Source of the DNA: Ruminococcaceae bacterium UBA2806
Lineage (GTDB): Bacteria; Bacillota; Clostridia; Oscillospirales; Acutalibacteraceae
Reading direction: 5' to 3'
Length of the DNA: 13,409 nt
Assembly: GCA_002351795.1 (NCBI GenBank)
Contig: DEHG01000102.1
Location: 2,243-15,651, forward strand
Shown here: positions 7,720 to 13,402 of the stretch, in pieces
Position numbering within the stretch: position 1 is the stretch's first letter
How the letters are laid out: each line of letters opens with the position of its first letter
Notes under the pieces: generated by a model
Database searches by the model: none
What the model saw: only the letters and a program-made list of their open reading frames with translations
What the model was told of the DNA's origin: nothing
Made by a program: the position numbers and the translations under genes

Positions 7720-8919
7720 TCATACTCCTGTATCTATCGTCTTAATTTCCTCACCGACAAGCGTCAGCTTCTTTATCCCGTTGAATTTTGCATAGTCAAG
7801 CGCCTGTTCAAGCGTTTCAAAAACACTGTTTTCACCGACAATGCCTGCACCGAGCAGATCTGATGTATATTTGATCGCCTTTATTTCATAACCGTCCTCA
7901 CTGTGGACAAGAACATCGGGCTTTTTCTTCTGAGGAACGTTTCCTCTTTTCATCATGACATTTGCAAGAGCGTCAACATTTATGCCGAAGCCTATCGCCG
8001 CTGCGGGTCTGTCAAAGTTATCCAAAAGCTTGTCATATCTGCCGCCGATAAGTACAGGCTCGCCCGAACCCATTACATATCCGCTGAAAACGATATCGCT
8101 GTAATAATCATTTCTCTGTACAAGACCGAGGTCGATCATTACCCTGTCGCCAAGCCCGATCTTCATAAGGTCATTATAGATCTCTCTTACATATTCAAGC
8201 GAACGCAGAGCCTTTTCATCCTCACACATGGTTATCGCTTCATCAAGGACTTCAACCCCTCCGAAAAGACGGGGAAGTCTGCGTATCATATTGACAGCCT
8301 GCGTCTGCTCCAGCTTATCAAGCTCACTGTTGAGCGCAGAATAATTCTTTGATTCTATAAGCTGTCTTATCTGCTCTCTTTCGCTGTCGCTTACGGGAAG
8401 CTTCCTTGCAAGCGCCCTGTAGAATTTTGCATTGCCAAGCTCGATACGGAAATCGGGAACGCATTTTGACAAAGCCTCAACTGCCGTGGTGATCGTTTCA
8501 AGATCAGCTCTTTTTCCCTTTGCGCCGATAAGCTCAATGCCTGTCTGCATTACCTCATTGCTTCTTCCGGTAAGTCCGGGGTTATATCTGTATACTCTTT
8601 GGTTATAATATAAACGTATCGGGTGTCGCTCGTTCATAAGCCTTGTTGTCACCATTCTGGCTATCGGAAGTGTGGAGTCCGGGCGGACTACCATCAGTCT
8701 GCCTTTGGAGTCACTCATTTTGAACATTGCTTCCATCGGGATGCCCGATACCTCTTCTTTGAAAAGGTCATAAAATTCGATTCCCGGGGTCAGAACCTCA
8801 TGAAATCCCCTCTGAGAAAAAACCTTGCCCAGTATGGATGAAACCGTCCTGTTTGCAAGACATTCCTCAAAAAGAAGATCCTTTGTTCCCTCGGGTGTGA
8901 TCTTTGAATAGTTTTTCAT
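7720..8919 (-). CDS. hisZ: ATP phosphoribosyltransferase regulatory subunit (HisZ)
   Basis: Histidyl-tRNA-synthetase-like protein without aminoacylation function. It joins the short HisG into a hetero-octamer and carries the histidine feedback response. From the ATG at 8919 it is 399 residues. It shows class II synthetase-like motifs: TPEGTKDLLFEEC (about 8-20), VVRPDSTLPIARMVTTRL (75-92), LYYNQRVYRYNPGLTGRSNEVMQTGIELIG (100-129) and GGRYDKLLDNF later. The tRNA anticodon-binding domain of true HisS is not evident, and the immediate hisG neighbour supports HisZ. The GAGGT site stands about 7 bases before 8919. A longer reading from 9027 adds 36 residues that look like translated leader and is rejected. 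It is the first gene of the operon. Confidence 0.93.
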   Translation of the reverse strand: MKNYSKITPEGTKDLLFEECLANRTVSSILGKVFSQRGFHEVLTPGIEFYDLFKEEVSGIPMEAMFKMSDSKGRLMVVRPDSTLPIARMVTTRLMNERHPIRLYYNQRVYRYNPGLTGRSNEVMQTGIELIGAKGKRADLETITTAVEALSKCVPDFRIELGNAKFYRALARKLPVSDSEREQIRQLIESKNYSALNSELDKLEQTQAVNMIRRLPRLFGGVEVLDEAITMCEDEKALRSLEYVREIYNDLMKIGLGDRVMIDLGLVQRNDYYSDIVFSGYVMGSGEPVLIGGRYDKLLDNFDRPAAAIGFGINVDALANVMMKRGNVPQKKKPDVLVHSEDGYEIKAIKYTSDLLGAGIVGENSVFETLEQALDYAKFNGIKKLTLVGEEIKTIDTGV

Positions 8920-9248
8920 AAATTCTACCTCGTTGTTTTTTCTTCGGCGTAAGCAAACCGATGAATAAAACGGTCTGTATCTGCCGATAATATAACAGGC
9001 TATCTCTGAAAACCTGTTTTTTTGCATAGATCAGGGTATTATAGCAGACGCCATTGATGTTTACCATTGTCATTCTGAGGGAACATAATAATTCTTCGCT
9101 GTCGCCCGGAATGACATAAGTTATTATTTTGTGACATTCACTATAAGCAAAGCCGCCAATAACTCTACAGCCATATGCTAAAAAACTTTTCCGGAGATGT
9201 CATTTGCACAATAGTAAGCAGCTTTGACAGACTTCATTAAGGTAAAGC
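8920..9248 (-). other. his operon leader region (about 330 nt, untranslated)
   Basis: Lies between the predicted start of transcription and hisZ. It contains a REP-like inverted repeat (9068-9116) and a 6-bp hairpin (AACAGG 8994-8999 with CCTGTT 9013-9018). I looked for a T-box (the AGGGTGG..CCGCG core), a run of His codons in a leader peptide, and a terminator-antiterminator pair on the minus strand, and found none. Its length is therefore unexplained. Confidence 0.5.
9068..9116. repeat. REP/MITE-like palindromic element in the his leader
   Basis: Ends are perfect 8-bp inverted repeats, TGTCATTC (9068-9075) and GAATGACA (9109-9116). The inside continues in partly complementary sequence (CTGAGGG against CGCCCGG) and includes ATTCTTCGCTG. 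From memory it resembles the dispersed CATTCTGAG...ATTCTTCGC...GAATGAC family of small repeats common in Firmicute genomes. This is a single copy in the window, so copy number cannot be confirmed here. Confidence 0.55.
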
Positions 9249-9262
9249 ATTAGCATGCTAAT
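9249..9262. promoter_or_regulatory. 14-bp perfect palindrome, probable operator of the his operon
   Basis: ATTAGCA followed directly by TGCTAAT. It begins one base after the -10 element of the his promoter and covers the expected start of transcription, an ideal repressor position. The regulator is unknown. A TrpR-family HisR/YerC-type repressor is one candidate by analogy to histidine control in other Gram-positives (inference). Confidence 0.7.
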
Positions 9263-9291
9263 AAGATATCATATTATAGCAGTTTTGTCAA
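9263..9291 (-). promoter_or_regulatory. his operon promoter
   Basis: Minus strand: -35 TTGACA (9286-9291, consensus), 17-bp spacer, -10 TATCTT (9263-9268). A second -10 candidate, TATAAT with a TGC extension at 9273-9278, could act alone as an extended -10 promoter. Either choice puts the start next to or inside the palindrome at 9249-9262. Confidence 0.75.
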
Positions 9292-9296
9292 TACCC

Positions 9297-9391
9297 AAAA
9301 AATATTAATTCCCACCGTATTATTATGGAATACAGTGGGATACCAACATTCCAAATACCGCAAAAGCACTTGTCATGCGGTATTTGTATCC
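9297..9391 (-). ncRNA. Candidate small structured RNA, about 95 nt
   Basis: On the minus strand the predicted start (9391) is the first G of a GGATAC that can pair with GTATCC at 9343-9338, closing the 5' domain. Inside is an 11-bp perfect stem, CAAATACCGCA with TGCGGTATTTG (9386-9376 with 9362-9352), and a 13-base loop. A second hairpin follows: CCCAC/GTGGG plus GTATT/AATAC around one mismatch (9339-9311). After it comes AATTAATA and a run of six T ending about 9297, terminator-like. The 3' end abuts the -35 of the his promoter. It may be a free small RNA or an attenuator-like unit upstream of the his operon. It was not recognised as any known family. Confidence 0.45.
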
Positions 9392-9397
9392 TATTAA

Positions 9398-9426
9398 ATT
9401 TTATCATATTATTACTCTTTTATCAA
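9398..9426 (-). promoter_or_regulatory. Promoter of the 95-nt RNA candidate
   Basis: Minus strand: -35 TTGATA (9421-9426), 17-bp spacer, -10 TAAAAT (9398-9403). Its predicted start coincides with the base of the RNA's closing stem, which is what raises it above chance in this AT-rich stretch. Confidence 0.5.
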
Positions 9427-9569
9427 TAGATAGACAAAAAATGTACTGCAAAAAAATACAGATGTAATTATTACACACAATAATACGCTGCAAAATCAAA
9501 CTTATGTAAAAAATAGCACTAAAGTCACAAATATTTAGCATTTTTATCTTATTTCCATTCAAAAAAAAC

Positions 9570-9598
9570 TTGTATTTTCCAAAAAAATATGCTATGAT
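9570..9598 (+). promoter_or_regulatory. Plus-strand promoter-like sequence (extended -10)
   Basis: -35 TTGTAT (9570-9575), 17-bp spacer, -10 TATGAT (9593-9598) preceded by TGC. A transcript would start near 9605 and run antisense through the larger RNA candidate toward a T-run at 9823-9827. It could make an antisense RNA or a long leader for the XRE gene. It is weaker than the minus-strand promoter on the other side. The remaining sequence from about 9427 to 9670 is very AT-rich, with no gene seen. Confidence 0.35.
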
Positions 9599-9670
9599 AT
9601 ATTAAAGATAATGTATTTAACTAATTGATATTGTATGTTTTTAATAGTGAGACTAAGAGATCAATTAATA

Positions 9671-9841
9671 CCATAAAAATACTTGTCTGCATGGTCGCTC
9701 TGTTACACACTCATCGGGAAATATATCCGTGTGCATTTCAGATGGAGCGAACAGCCGGAGATCAATTGTTATGCTGTTCTGAGCGACTCAGACAATGTCG
9801 CCGGCACATCATATTCTGAACCTTTTTATAAAACTATTACC
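9671..9841 (-). ncRNA. Candidate free-standing structured RNA, about 170 nt
   Basis: A GC-richer island (about 49% G+C over 9681-9810, against about 19% in 9541-9680) lies just downstream of a perfect consensus promoter and codes for no convincing protein. Minus-strand pairing: a closing stem TTGTCTG (9795-9789) with CAGACAA (9689-9683), continued after an internal loop by GTCGCTC (9787-9781) with GAGCGAC (9700-9694). It encloses one hairpin GAACAGC/GCTGTTC (9779-9773 with 9755-9749) and another CACAC/GTGTG with an inner GG/CC (9733-9727 with 9718-9706). The result is a three-way junction. After the closing stem comes a GTATTTTTATGG U-tract. Size and autonomy recall 6S RNA, but the branched fold does not match its rod shape. 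The family is unknown. Confidence 0.55.
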
Positions 9842-9847
9842 CTACAT

Positions 9848-9876
9848 ATTATATCTCACTTGCTTAAAAATGTCAA
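9848..9876 (-). promoter_or_regulatory. Perfect consensus sigma-A promoter for the 170-nt RNA candidate
   Basis: Minus strand: -35 TTGACA (9871-9876), exactly 17 bp, -10 TATAAT (9848-9853). The predicted start is the G opposite 9841. Both hexamers are full consensus, the only such pair I found in the window, and no open reading frame follows, which argues for a strongly expressed RNA. Confidence 0.75.
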
Positions 9877-9925
9877 TGATTTATTTGAAATTATATGACA
9901 AAAAATACTGAGCATAACATAATAC

Positions 9926-9952
9926 TTGATTACAAGATACTTTACATATAAT
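9926..9952 (+). promoter_or_regulatory. Promoter of the XRE regulator gene
   Basis: -35 TTGATT (9926-9931) and -10 TATAAT (9947-9952), with a slightly short 15-bp spacer. The start would be about 27 bases before the ATG. A CTTG-ATTA-CAAG inverted repeat (9925-9936) overlaps the -35 and could be an autoregulatory site; its arms are only 4 bases. Confidence 0.5.
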
Positions 9953-9985
9953 TTAAGGATTATAATGAAAGGGGGGGTAACGATT

Positions 9986-10375
9986 ATGTTTTGGGAAAGA
10001 TTTTATGGCTTGTGTTTAAAAAGGGGAAAAAAGCCAAATCCGGTAGGTAAGGAAATAGGACTATCATCGGGAATAATAAGTAAATGGAAAGCCGGAGGAA
10101 TACCTAACGGTGAAACCCTGATGAAGCTTTCAGCTTATTTTGATGTATCCATTGATTATCTGTTGGGACTCAGTCCGCAGGTCGAGATCCAGGAAACAGA
10201 TATTGAGCCTATTATTTCGGACATTGCATTAAAGGACAGAGTTAAACTGAATTCAAATAACCTTAATACTGTCGGTTTATCATATCTGGCTGAGTACTCT
10301 GATTACCTTGCTTCTAAAACAAAGTACCGCAAGGATGAACTTACCAGTGTCATGAATGTCAAAGGAGAATTCTGA
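9986..10375 (+). CDS. XRE-family helix-turn-helix regulator
   Basis: A 129-residue DNA-binding protein. The N-terminal 60 residues form a Cro/C1-type HTH: FWERFYGLCLKRGKKPNPVGKEIGLSSGIISKWKAGGIPNGETLMKLSAYFDVSIDYLLG. The SGIISKWK recognition-helix region and the SIDYLLG ending are typical. The C-terminal half (about 65-129) is polar with no recognised domain and may be for dimerisation. The ATG at 9986 follows a strong GAAAGGGGGGG site by 8 bases; a longer reading from 9926 would run through the promoter and is rejected. It is the only plus-strand gene here, divergent from the 170-nt RNA candidate and convergent with the metal transporter. No prophage or toxin gene is beside it, and the target is unknown. 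Confidence 0.9.
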   Translation: MFWERFYGLCLKRGKKPNPVGKEIGLSSGIISKWKAGGIPNGETLMKLSAYFDVSIDYLLGLSPQVEIQETDIEPIISDIALKDRVKLNSNNLNTVGLSYLAEYSDYLASKTKYRKDELTSVMNVKGEF

Positions 10376-10380
10376 TGCAA

Positions 10381-10415
10381 AAAAATGCTGTATCTATCCG
10401 GGATACAGCATTTTT
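10381..10415. terminator. Bidirectional Rho-independent terminator
   Basis: A perfect stem AAAAATGCTGTATC (10381-10394) with GATACAGCATTTTT (10402-10415) and a 7-base loop. T-runs follow on both strands, so it can end the plus-strand XRE gene and the minus-strand metal transporter operon, whose last stop codon is at 10420. Confidence 0.93.
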
Positions 10416-10419
10416 TTCG

Positions 10420-11244
10420 TTATCTTCGTTTTTTAACAAATTTTCCGATCACTATAGCTATAAGCAATGCGATCATATTTACAATAACAATGCTTGCGCC
10501 TGTCGGGGCGGAATATGTATAGGATGATGTAAGACCGATAAAGAAGCATAAAACGGAAACAGACGCCGAGGTGATAATTACCGTTTTGAATCTGCTGCAA
10601 ACACGCATTGATATTACAGCGGGAAAAATTATCAGGCTTGAAATAAGCATTGAACCCATCATTTTCATTCCGACCACTATCGTCAATGCAGTGAGCAAAG
10701 CGATTATCATATTGTATACTCCTGCTTTTGTGCCCGTTGCCCTTGCGAAATTCTCGTCAAAGGTGACGGCAAAAATCTTATTATAAAAGAACACAAACAT
10801 TATAAGTATGAACACCGAAAGAATGGAGCAGAAAACAACATCACCTGTATCCATTGCAATTATGGAGCCGAAAAGATAACTGTTGATATCGGTATTCAGT
10901 CCCGATACGGAAGCTACGGTAATACCGACTGCAAGTGCGCTTGTGGAAATAAGAGCAATGGCGGCGTCACCCTTTATTTTACCGTTTTCGCTTATACGCA
11001 GAAGAAAAAATGCGGCGATAACAACGACGGGAATCGCTATCTGGAGCGGTGCAGCTGCGCCTATGGCAGAAGCAACGGCAAGCGCACCGAAGCCTACATG
11101 GGAAAGACCGTCCCCTATCATTGAATAACGTTTCAGCACAAGACTGACTCCCAGCAGCGAAGCGCACAGAGAGACAAGCGTGCCGCCGATAAGCGCTCTT
11201 ATCATAAAATCATTACTGAACATTTCAATTAACTCGTTGATCAT
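10420..11244 (-). CDS. Zinc/manganese-type ABC transporter permease (ZnuB/MntB family)
   Basis: The 274-residue integral membrane subunit of a metal importer, family ABC-3. Hydrophobic segments span nearly the whole length, seven to nine by eye. The N-terminal pattern MIRALIGGTLVSLCASLLGVSLVLKRYSMIGDGLSHVGFGALAVA is the family hallmark, with the G-D-x-L-S-H-x-G-F segment that contacts the ATPase. A later segment reads ALLTALTIVVGMKMMGSMLISSLIIFPAV, again typical. The ATG at 11244 is one base after the stop of the ATPase gene and has a GAGGT ribosome site within that gene's end. A longer frame from 11349 overlaps the ATPase extensively and is rejected. It ends in KKRR just before the shared terminator. 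The metal is inferred as Zn or Mn only. Confidence 0.94.
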   Translation of the reverse strand: MINELIEMFSNDFMIRALIGGTLVSLCASLLGVSLVLKRYSMIGDGLSHVGFGALAVASAIGAAAPLQIAIPVVVIAAFFLLRISENGKIKGDAAIALISTSALAVGITVASVSGLNTDINSYLFGSIIAMDTGDVVFCSILSVFILIMFVFFYNKIFAVTFDENFARATGTKAGVYNMIIALLTALTIVVGMKMMGSMLISSLIIFPAVISMRVCSRFKTVIITSASVSVLCFFIGLTSSYTYSAPTGASIVIVNMIALLIAIVIGKFVKKRR

Positions 11245-11245
11245 G

Positions 11246-11950
11246 TTATACCTCGCCAAAGAAATACTGACCGAGCGGACTGTTGATATACTGCTGTGTT
11301 GTACCGAAAAAGCTCTTTTCAGAATTAAGATGGAGTATATGCGTGGCATATCTCGCAGCAGATTTTATATCATGCGATACCATTACAATCGTTATCTTAT
11401 CGGTCTTATTCAGATCTTCAATAAGCCTGTACATTTCCTCTGTCACGATAGGGTCAAGTCCTGTCACAGGTTCATCAAGGAAAAGCAGCTTTTTTCCTGC
11501 ACATAATGCCCTTGCAAGCAGAACTCTCTGCTGCTGACCGCCGCTGAGGTCACGGTAGCTTCTTTTCATAAGCTCCTCTATCCCAAGCTTATGTATATTT
11601 TCGTGGGCTGTCATCTTATCAGCCTTTGAATAGAACGGGCGCAACCCCCTGCTGTTAAGACGGCCCGAAAGTACGACCTCAAAAACACTTGCAGGAAAAT
11701 CCTTTTGCGCCGGCGTCTGCTGAGGAAGGTAACCTATATCTTTTTTTTTCAGGTTATCAGAAAAGATTATCTTTCCTTTGTCAGGAGATTTCAGACCCAG
11801 AAGACCCTTTGTAAGTGTACTTTTGCCCGAACCGTTCTCACCCACTATACAAAGATAATCGCCCTCGCTTATCGTAAAGCTCAGATCCTTTATTACATCG
11901 ACATCCTCATATGAAAATGCAAGCTCCTTACATTCTATCAGCACTCCCAT
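11246..11950 (-). CDS. Zinc/manganese-type ABC transporter ATP-binding protein (ZnuC-like)
   Basis: The 234-residue cytoplasmic ATPase that powers metal import. Walker A is GENGSGKST (37-45), the Q-loop is in GYLPQQ (73-78), the ABC signature LSGGQQQRV spans 135-143, Walker B LLFLDEP spans 155-161, the D-loop is GLDP (164-167) and the switch His is H193 in MVSHD. All catalytic residues are present. The sequence ending the Q-loop region, with FPASVFEVVLSGR, is usual for the ZnuC/MntA branch. It sits one base after the lipoprotein gene and one base before the permease gene, so the three are a coupled unit. The GGAGG site is about 13 bases from the ATG, a bit far, which fits coupling. Confidence 0.95.
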   Translation of the reverse strand: MGVLIECKELAFSYEDVDVIKDLSFTISEGDYLCIVGENGSGKSTLTKGLLGLKSPDKGKIIFSDNLKKKDIGYLPQQTPAQKDFPASVFEVVLSGRLNSRGLRPFYSKADKMTAHENIHKLGIEELMKRSYRDLSGGQQQRVLLARALCAGKKLLFLDEPVTGLDPIVTEEMYRLIEDLNKTDKITIVMVSHDIKSAARYATHILHLNSEKSFFGTTQQYINSPLGQYFFGEV

Positions 11951-11951
11951 T

Positions 11952-12899
11952 TCAGGACAAAGCCTCCTTCAGATTTTTCAGATTCTTTTTCATCAGTGAT
12001 ACATATGTTTCCCCGTTATTGAAGCCGTCCGCATCGACATTATGACATGAATGGAATTCAAGCACCTTTGCGCCCGAAGGCTCGGCAATTGTTTTAGCGA
12101 CCTTTCCGCTTGAAAACTCAATTTTAAAAACAACGGGGATATTTTTTTCCTTTACCTTATCAATAAGGAAGGATATTGTTGCGGCGCTCGGTTCAGTTTC
12201 TGCGGAACAGCCGGGGAAAGCGGCGAAATACCCCAATCCGTATTCATCCGTAAAATACCTGAACGGGAAGCGGTCGCCGAAAACGACAAGTTTATTCTTT
12301 GCCGAATCAACTGTTTCTCTGAACTCATTATCAAGCTGTGTAAGCTGAGCGCAGTACTGTCTTGTATTTTCGTCATAGATTTTCTTATCTGACGGGTCAA
12401 GCTCATCCAGAATTTCCGCTATTTTTTTTGTTATCGTAACAGCATTTTTAGGTGAAGTCCATACATGCTCGTCATATTCCTTTTCCTCACCTTCTTCATG
12501 CTCCTCAGCTGTCATACCCTCAACTGTTGCTTCCTCCACGGTATCCACACAGTCCATAAGAGCGATTATCTTTTTCGGTTTTTTATCATCAGATTCAAGA
12601 ATTGTACGCACCCATTCGTCAGACTCTCCTCCGACATATATGAACAGGTCGCAGTTTTGGATATTGACTATATCCTTTGGTGAAGGCTCAAAGCTATGGC
12701 TTTCCATACCAGGTTTAAGAAGCATTGACAGGTCGATTTTATCGCCTGCTATCTGTCTTGTGAAATCATAAGGCGGGAAAATAGTTGTAATTACTTTAAG
12801 CTTGCCATCTGTTTTATTATTATCGTCCTCTGAATTGCAGGCGCAAAGCACAGACAGTGCCATTATTCCCGCAAGTATCAATGCGATTATTTTTTTCAT
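11952..12899 (-). CDS. Metal-binding lipoprotein of the ABC importer (ZnuA/AdcA-like)
   Basis: A 315-residue cluster A-I solute-binding protein that catches zinc or manganese outside the membrane. The signal peptide (residues 1-20, KK then a hydrophobic core) ends in a lipobox L-C-A-C with lipidated Cys21. Metal ligands visible are H68 in ESHSFEPSP, H145 in DEHVWTSP and His residues in EFHSCHN (H283/H286). Between the first two lies a short acidic loop with one His (EEHEEGEEKEYDEH), a reduced form of the His-rich loop of zinc carriers. The segment where the family usually has a third His (H-D-A-F) reads FGDRFPFRYF here. The ATG shares a base with the regulator gene stop (TAATG), and a GGAGG site is in the regulator's last codons. 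Confidence 0.93.
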   Translation of the reverse strand: MKKIIALILAGIMALSVLCACNSEDDNNKTDGKLKVITTIFPPYDFTRQIAGDKIDLSMLLKPGMESHSFEPSPKDIVNIQNCDLFIYVGGESDEWVRTILESDDKKPKKIIALMDCVDTVEEATVEGMTAEEHEEGEEKEYDEHVWTSPKNAVTITKKIAEILDELDPSDKKIYDENTRQYCAQLTQLDNEFRETVDSAKNKLVVFGDRFPFRYFTDEYGLGYFAAFPGCSAETEPSAATISFLIDKVKEKNIPVVFKIEFSSGKVAKTIAEPSGAKVLEFHSCHNVDADGFNNGETYVSLMKKNLKNLKEALS

Positions 12900-13324
12900 T
12901 ATAGATCCTCCTCTGTTTTTTTACAATCCCTGCATATGCCGTAGAAAACCGTTCTGAAAAAGTCTATTTCAAAGCCGTGATCTTCAAGGATATGCTCATA
13001 CAGTTCCTCAAAATGGCTGCAATTCATATGTATAAGCTTACCGCATTTACCGCATTTGAGGTGAAAATGTTCCTTACATTTACCCTGCTGATCTGCATAC
13101 TGAAAGCATGATGAAGTTGTACCGTCTATCATATATTTTCTGACGAGTCCCTGTTCAAGAAGCTTATCGAGATGTCGGTAAATTGTTGTTGTTCCGACTC
13201 TTGCGCCGTCTTTTTCAAGATGCTCGGAAATGCTTGCGGCGGTAACATGTTTATCCTTATTTTCCATAAGGTAATCAAGAATTGCCTGTCTTTGTTTTGT
13301 CTTATATCCGGTTCCCTTATCCAC
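12899..13324 (-). CDS. Fur-family metalloregulator, probably Zur-like
   Basis: From a GTG at 13324 the protein is 141 residues, the usual Fur/Zur/PerR length. The N-terminal winged helix includes KTKQRQAILDYL (8-19), TAASISEHL (28-36) and the recognition region GTTTIYRHLDKLLEQGLV (44-61). The C-terminal metal and dimer domain has EHFHLKCGKCGKLIHMNC (85-102) and YGICRDCK (128-135); C91, C94, C131 and C134 form the structural zinc site. The GTG has GAGGGGTGG just upstream and lies downstream of the predicted start of transcription, whereas upstream ATG codons overlap the -10 or the start site. Being first in the importer operon suggests it represses that operon when metal is plentiful (inference). 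Zur is preferred over PerR or Fur on context only. Confidence 0.93.
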   Translation of the reverse strand: MDKGTGYKTKQRQAILDYLMENKDKHVTAASISEHLEKDGARVGTTTIYRHLDKLLEQGLVRKYMIDGTTSSCFQYADQQGKCKEHFHLKCGKCGKLIHMNCSHFEELYEHILEDHGFEIDFFRTVFYGICRDCKKTEEDL

Positions 13325-13355
13325 AATACCACCCCTCAATTTGAAAACCATTTTC

Positions 13356-13384
13356 ATTTTAACACCTTTCCCCCCTCCTGTCAA
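13356..13384 (-). promoter_or_regulatory. Promoter of the regulator-importer operon
   Basis: Minus strand: -35 TTGACA (13379-13384), 17-bp spacer (G-rich), -10 TAAAAT (13356-13361). The start would be near 13349, about 25 bp before the GTG start codon. No classic Firmicute Zur, Fur or PerR box was recognised in the part present. Confidence 0.65.
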
Positions 13385-13387
13385 CCC

Positions 13388-13402
13388 CCAGCGTGACGCT
13401 GG
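13388..13402. repeat. GC-rich 15-bp palindrome beside the regulator promoter
   Basis: CCAGCGT-G-ACGCTGG is a perfect 7-bp inverted repeat with one central base, 3 bp upstream of the -35 hexamer. There is no T-run on either side, so a terminator is unlikely. It could be an operator or the end of a dispersed repeat; the window edge hides the context. Confidence 0.5.

Noticed and set aside
8994..9023. Hairpin AACAGG/CCTGTT followed by seven T on the plus strand
   Set aside because: It would be a plus-strand terminator, but no plus-strand gene precedes it. On the transcribed minus strand there is no T-run after the stem.
8920..9027. N-terminal extension of HisZ from 9027
   Set aside because: A good GAGGT site is placed for the ATG at 8919, and the extension has no family similarity that I recognise.
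8867..9073. 68-codon minus-strand frame overlapping the hisZ start
   Set aside because: No ribosome site, overlaps hisZ out of frame, and includes part of the repeat. It looks like an open stretch of leader rather than a gene.
9178..9237. Possible 19-residue leader peptide in the his leader (MKSVKAAYYC...)
   Set aside because: No His codons, no Shine-Dalgarno sequence and no attenuator hairpins after it.
8920..9300. His T-box riboswitch upstream of hisZ
   Set aside because: The conserved T-box core and a following terminator were not found on the minus strand.
9625..9898. Two short plus-strand frames of 64 and 71 codons over the RNA candidate
   Set aside because: No ribosome sites, unremarkable composition, and they simply cross the structured GC-rich island.
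11245..11349. Longer permease start at 11349
   Set aside because: It would overlap the ATPase gene by about 100 bp. The ATG at 11244 has a ribosome site and gives the normal N-terminus.
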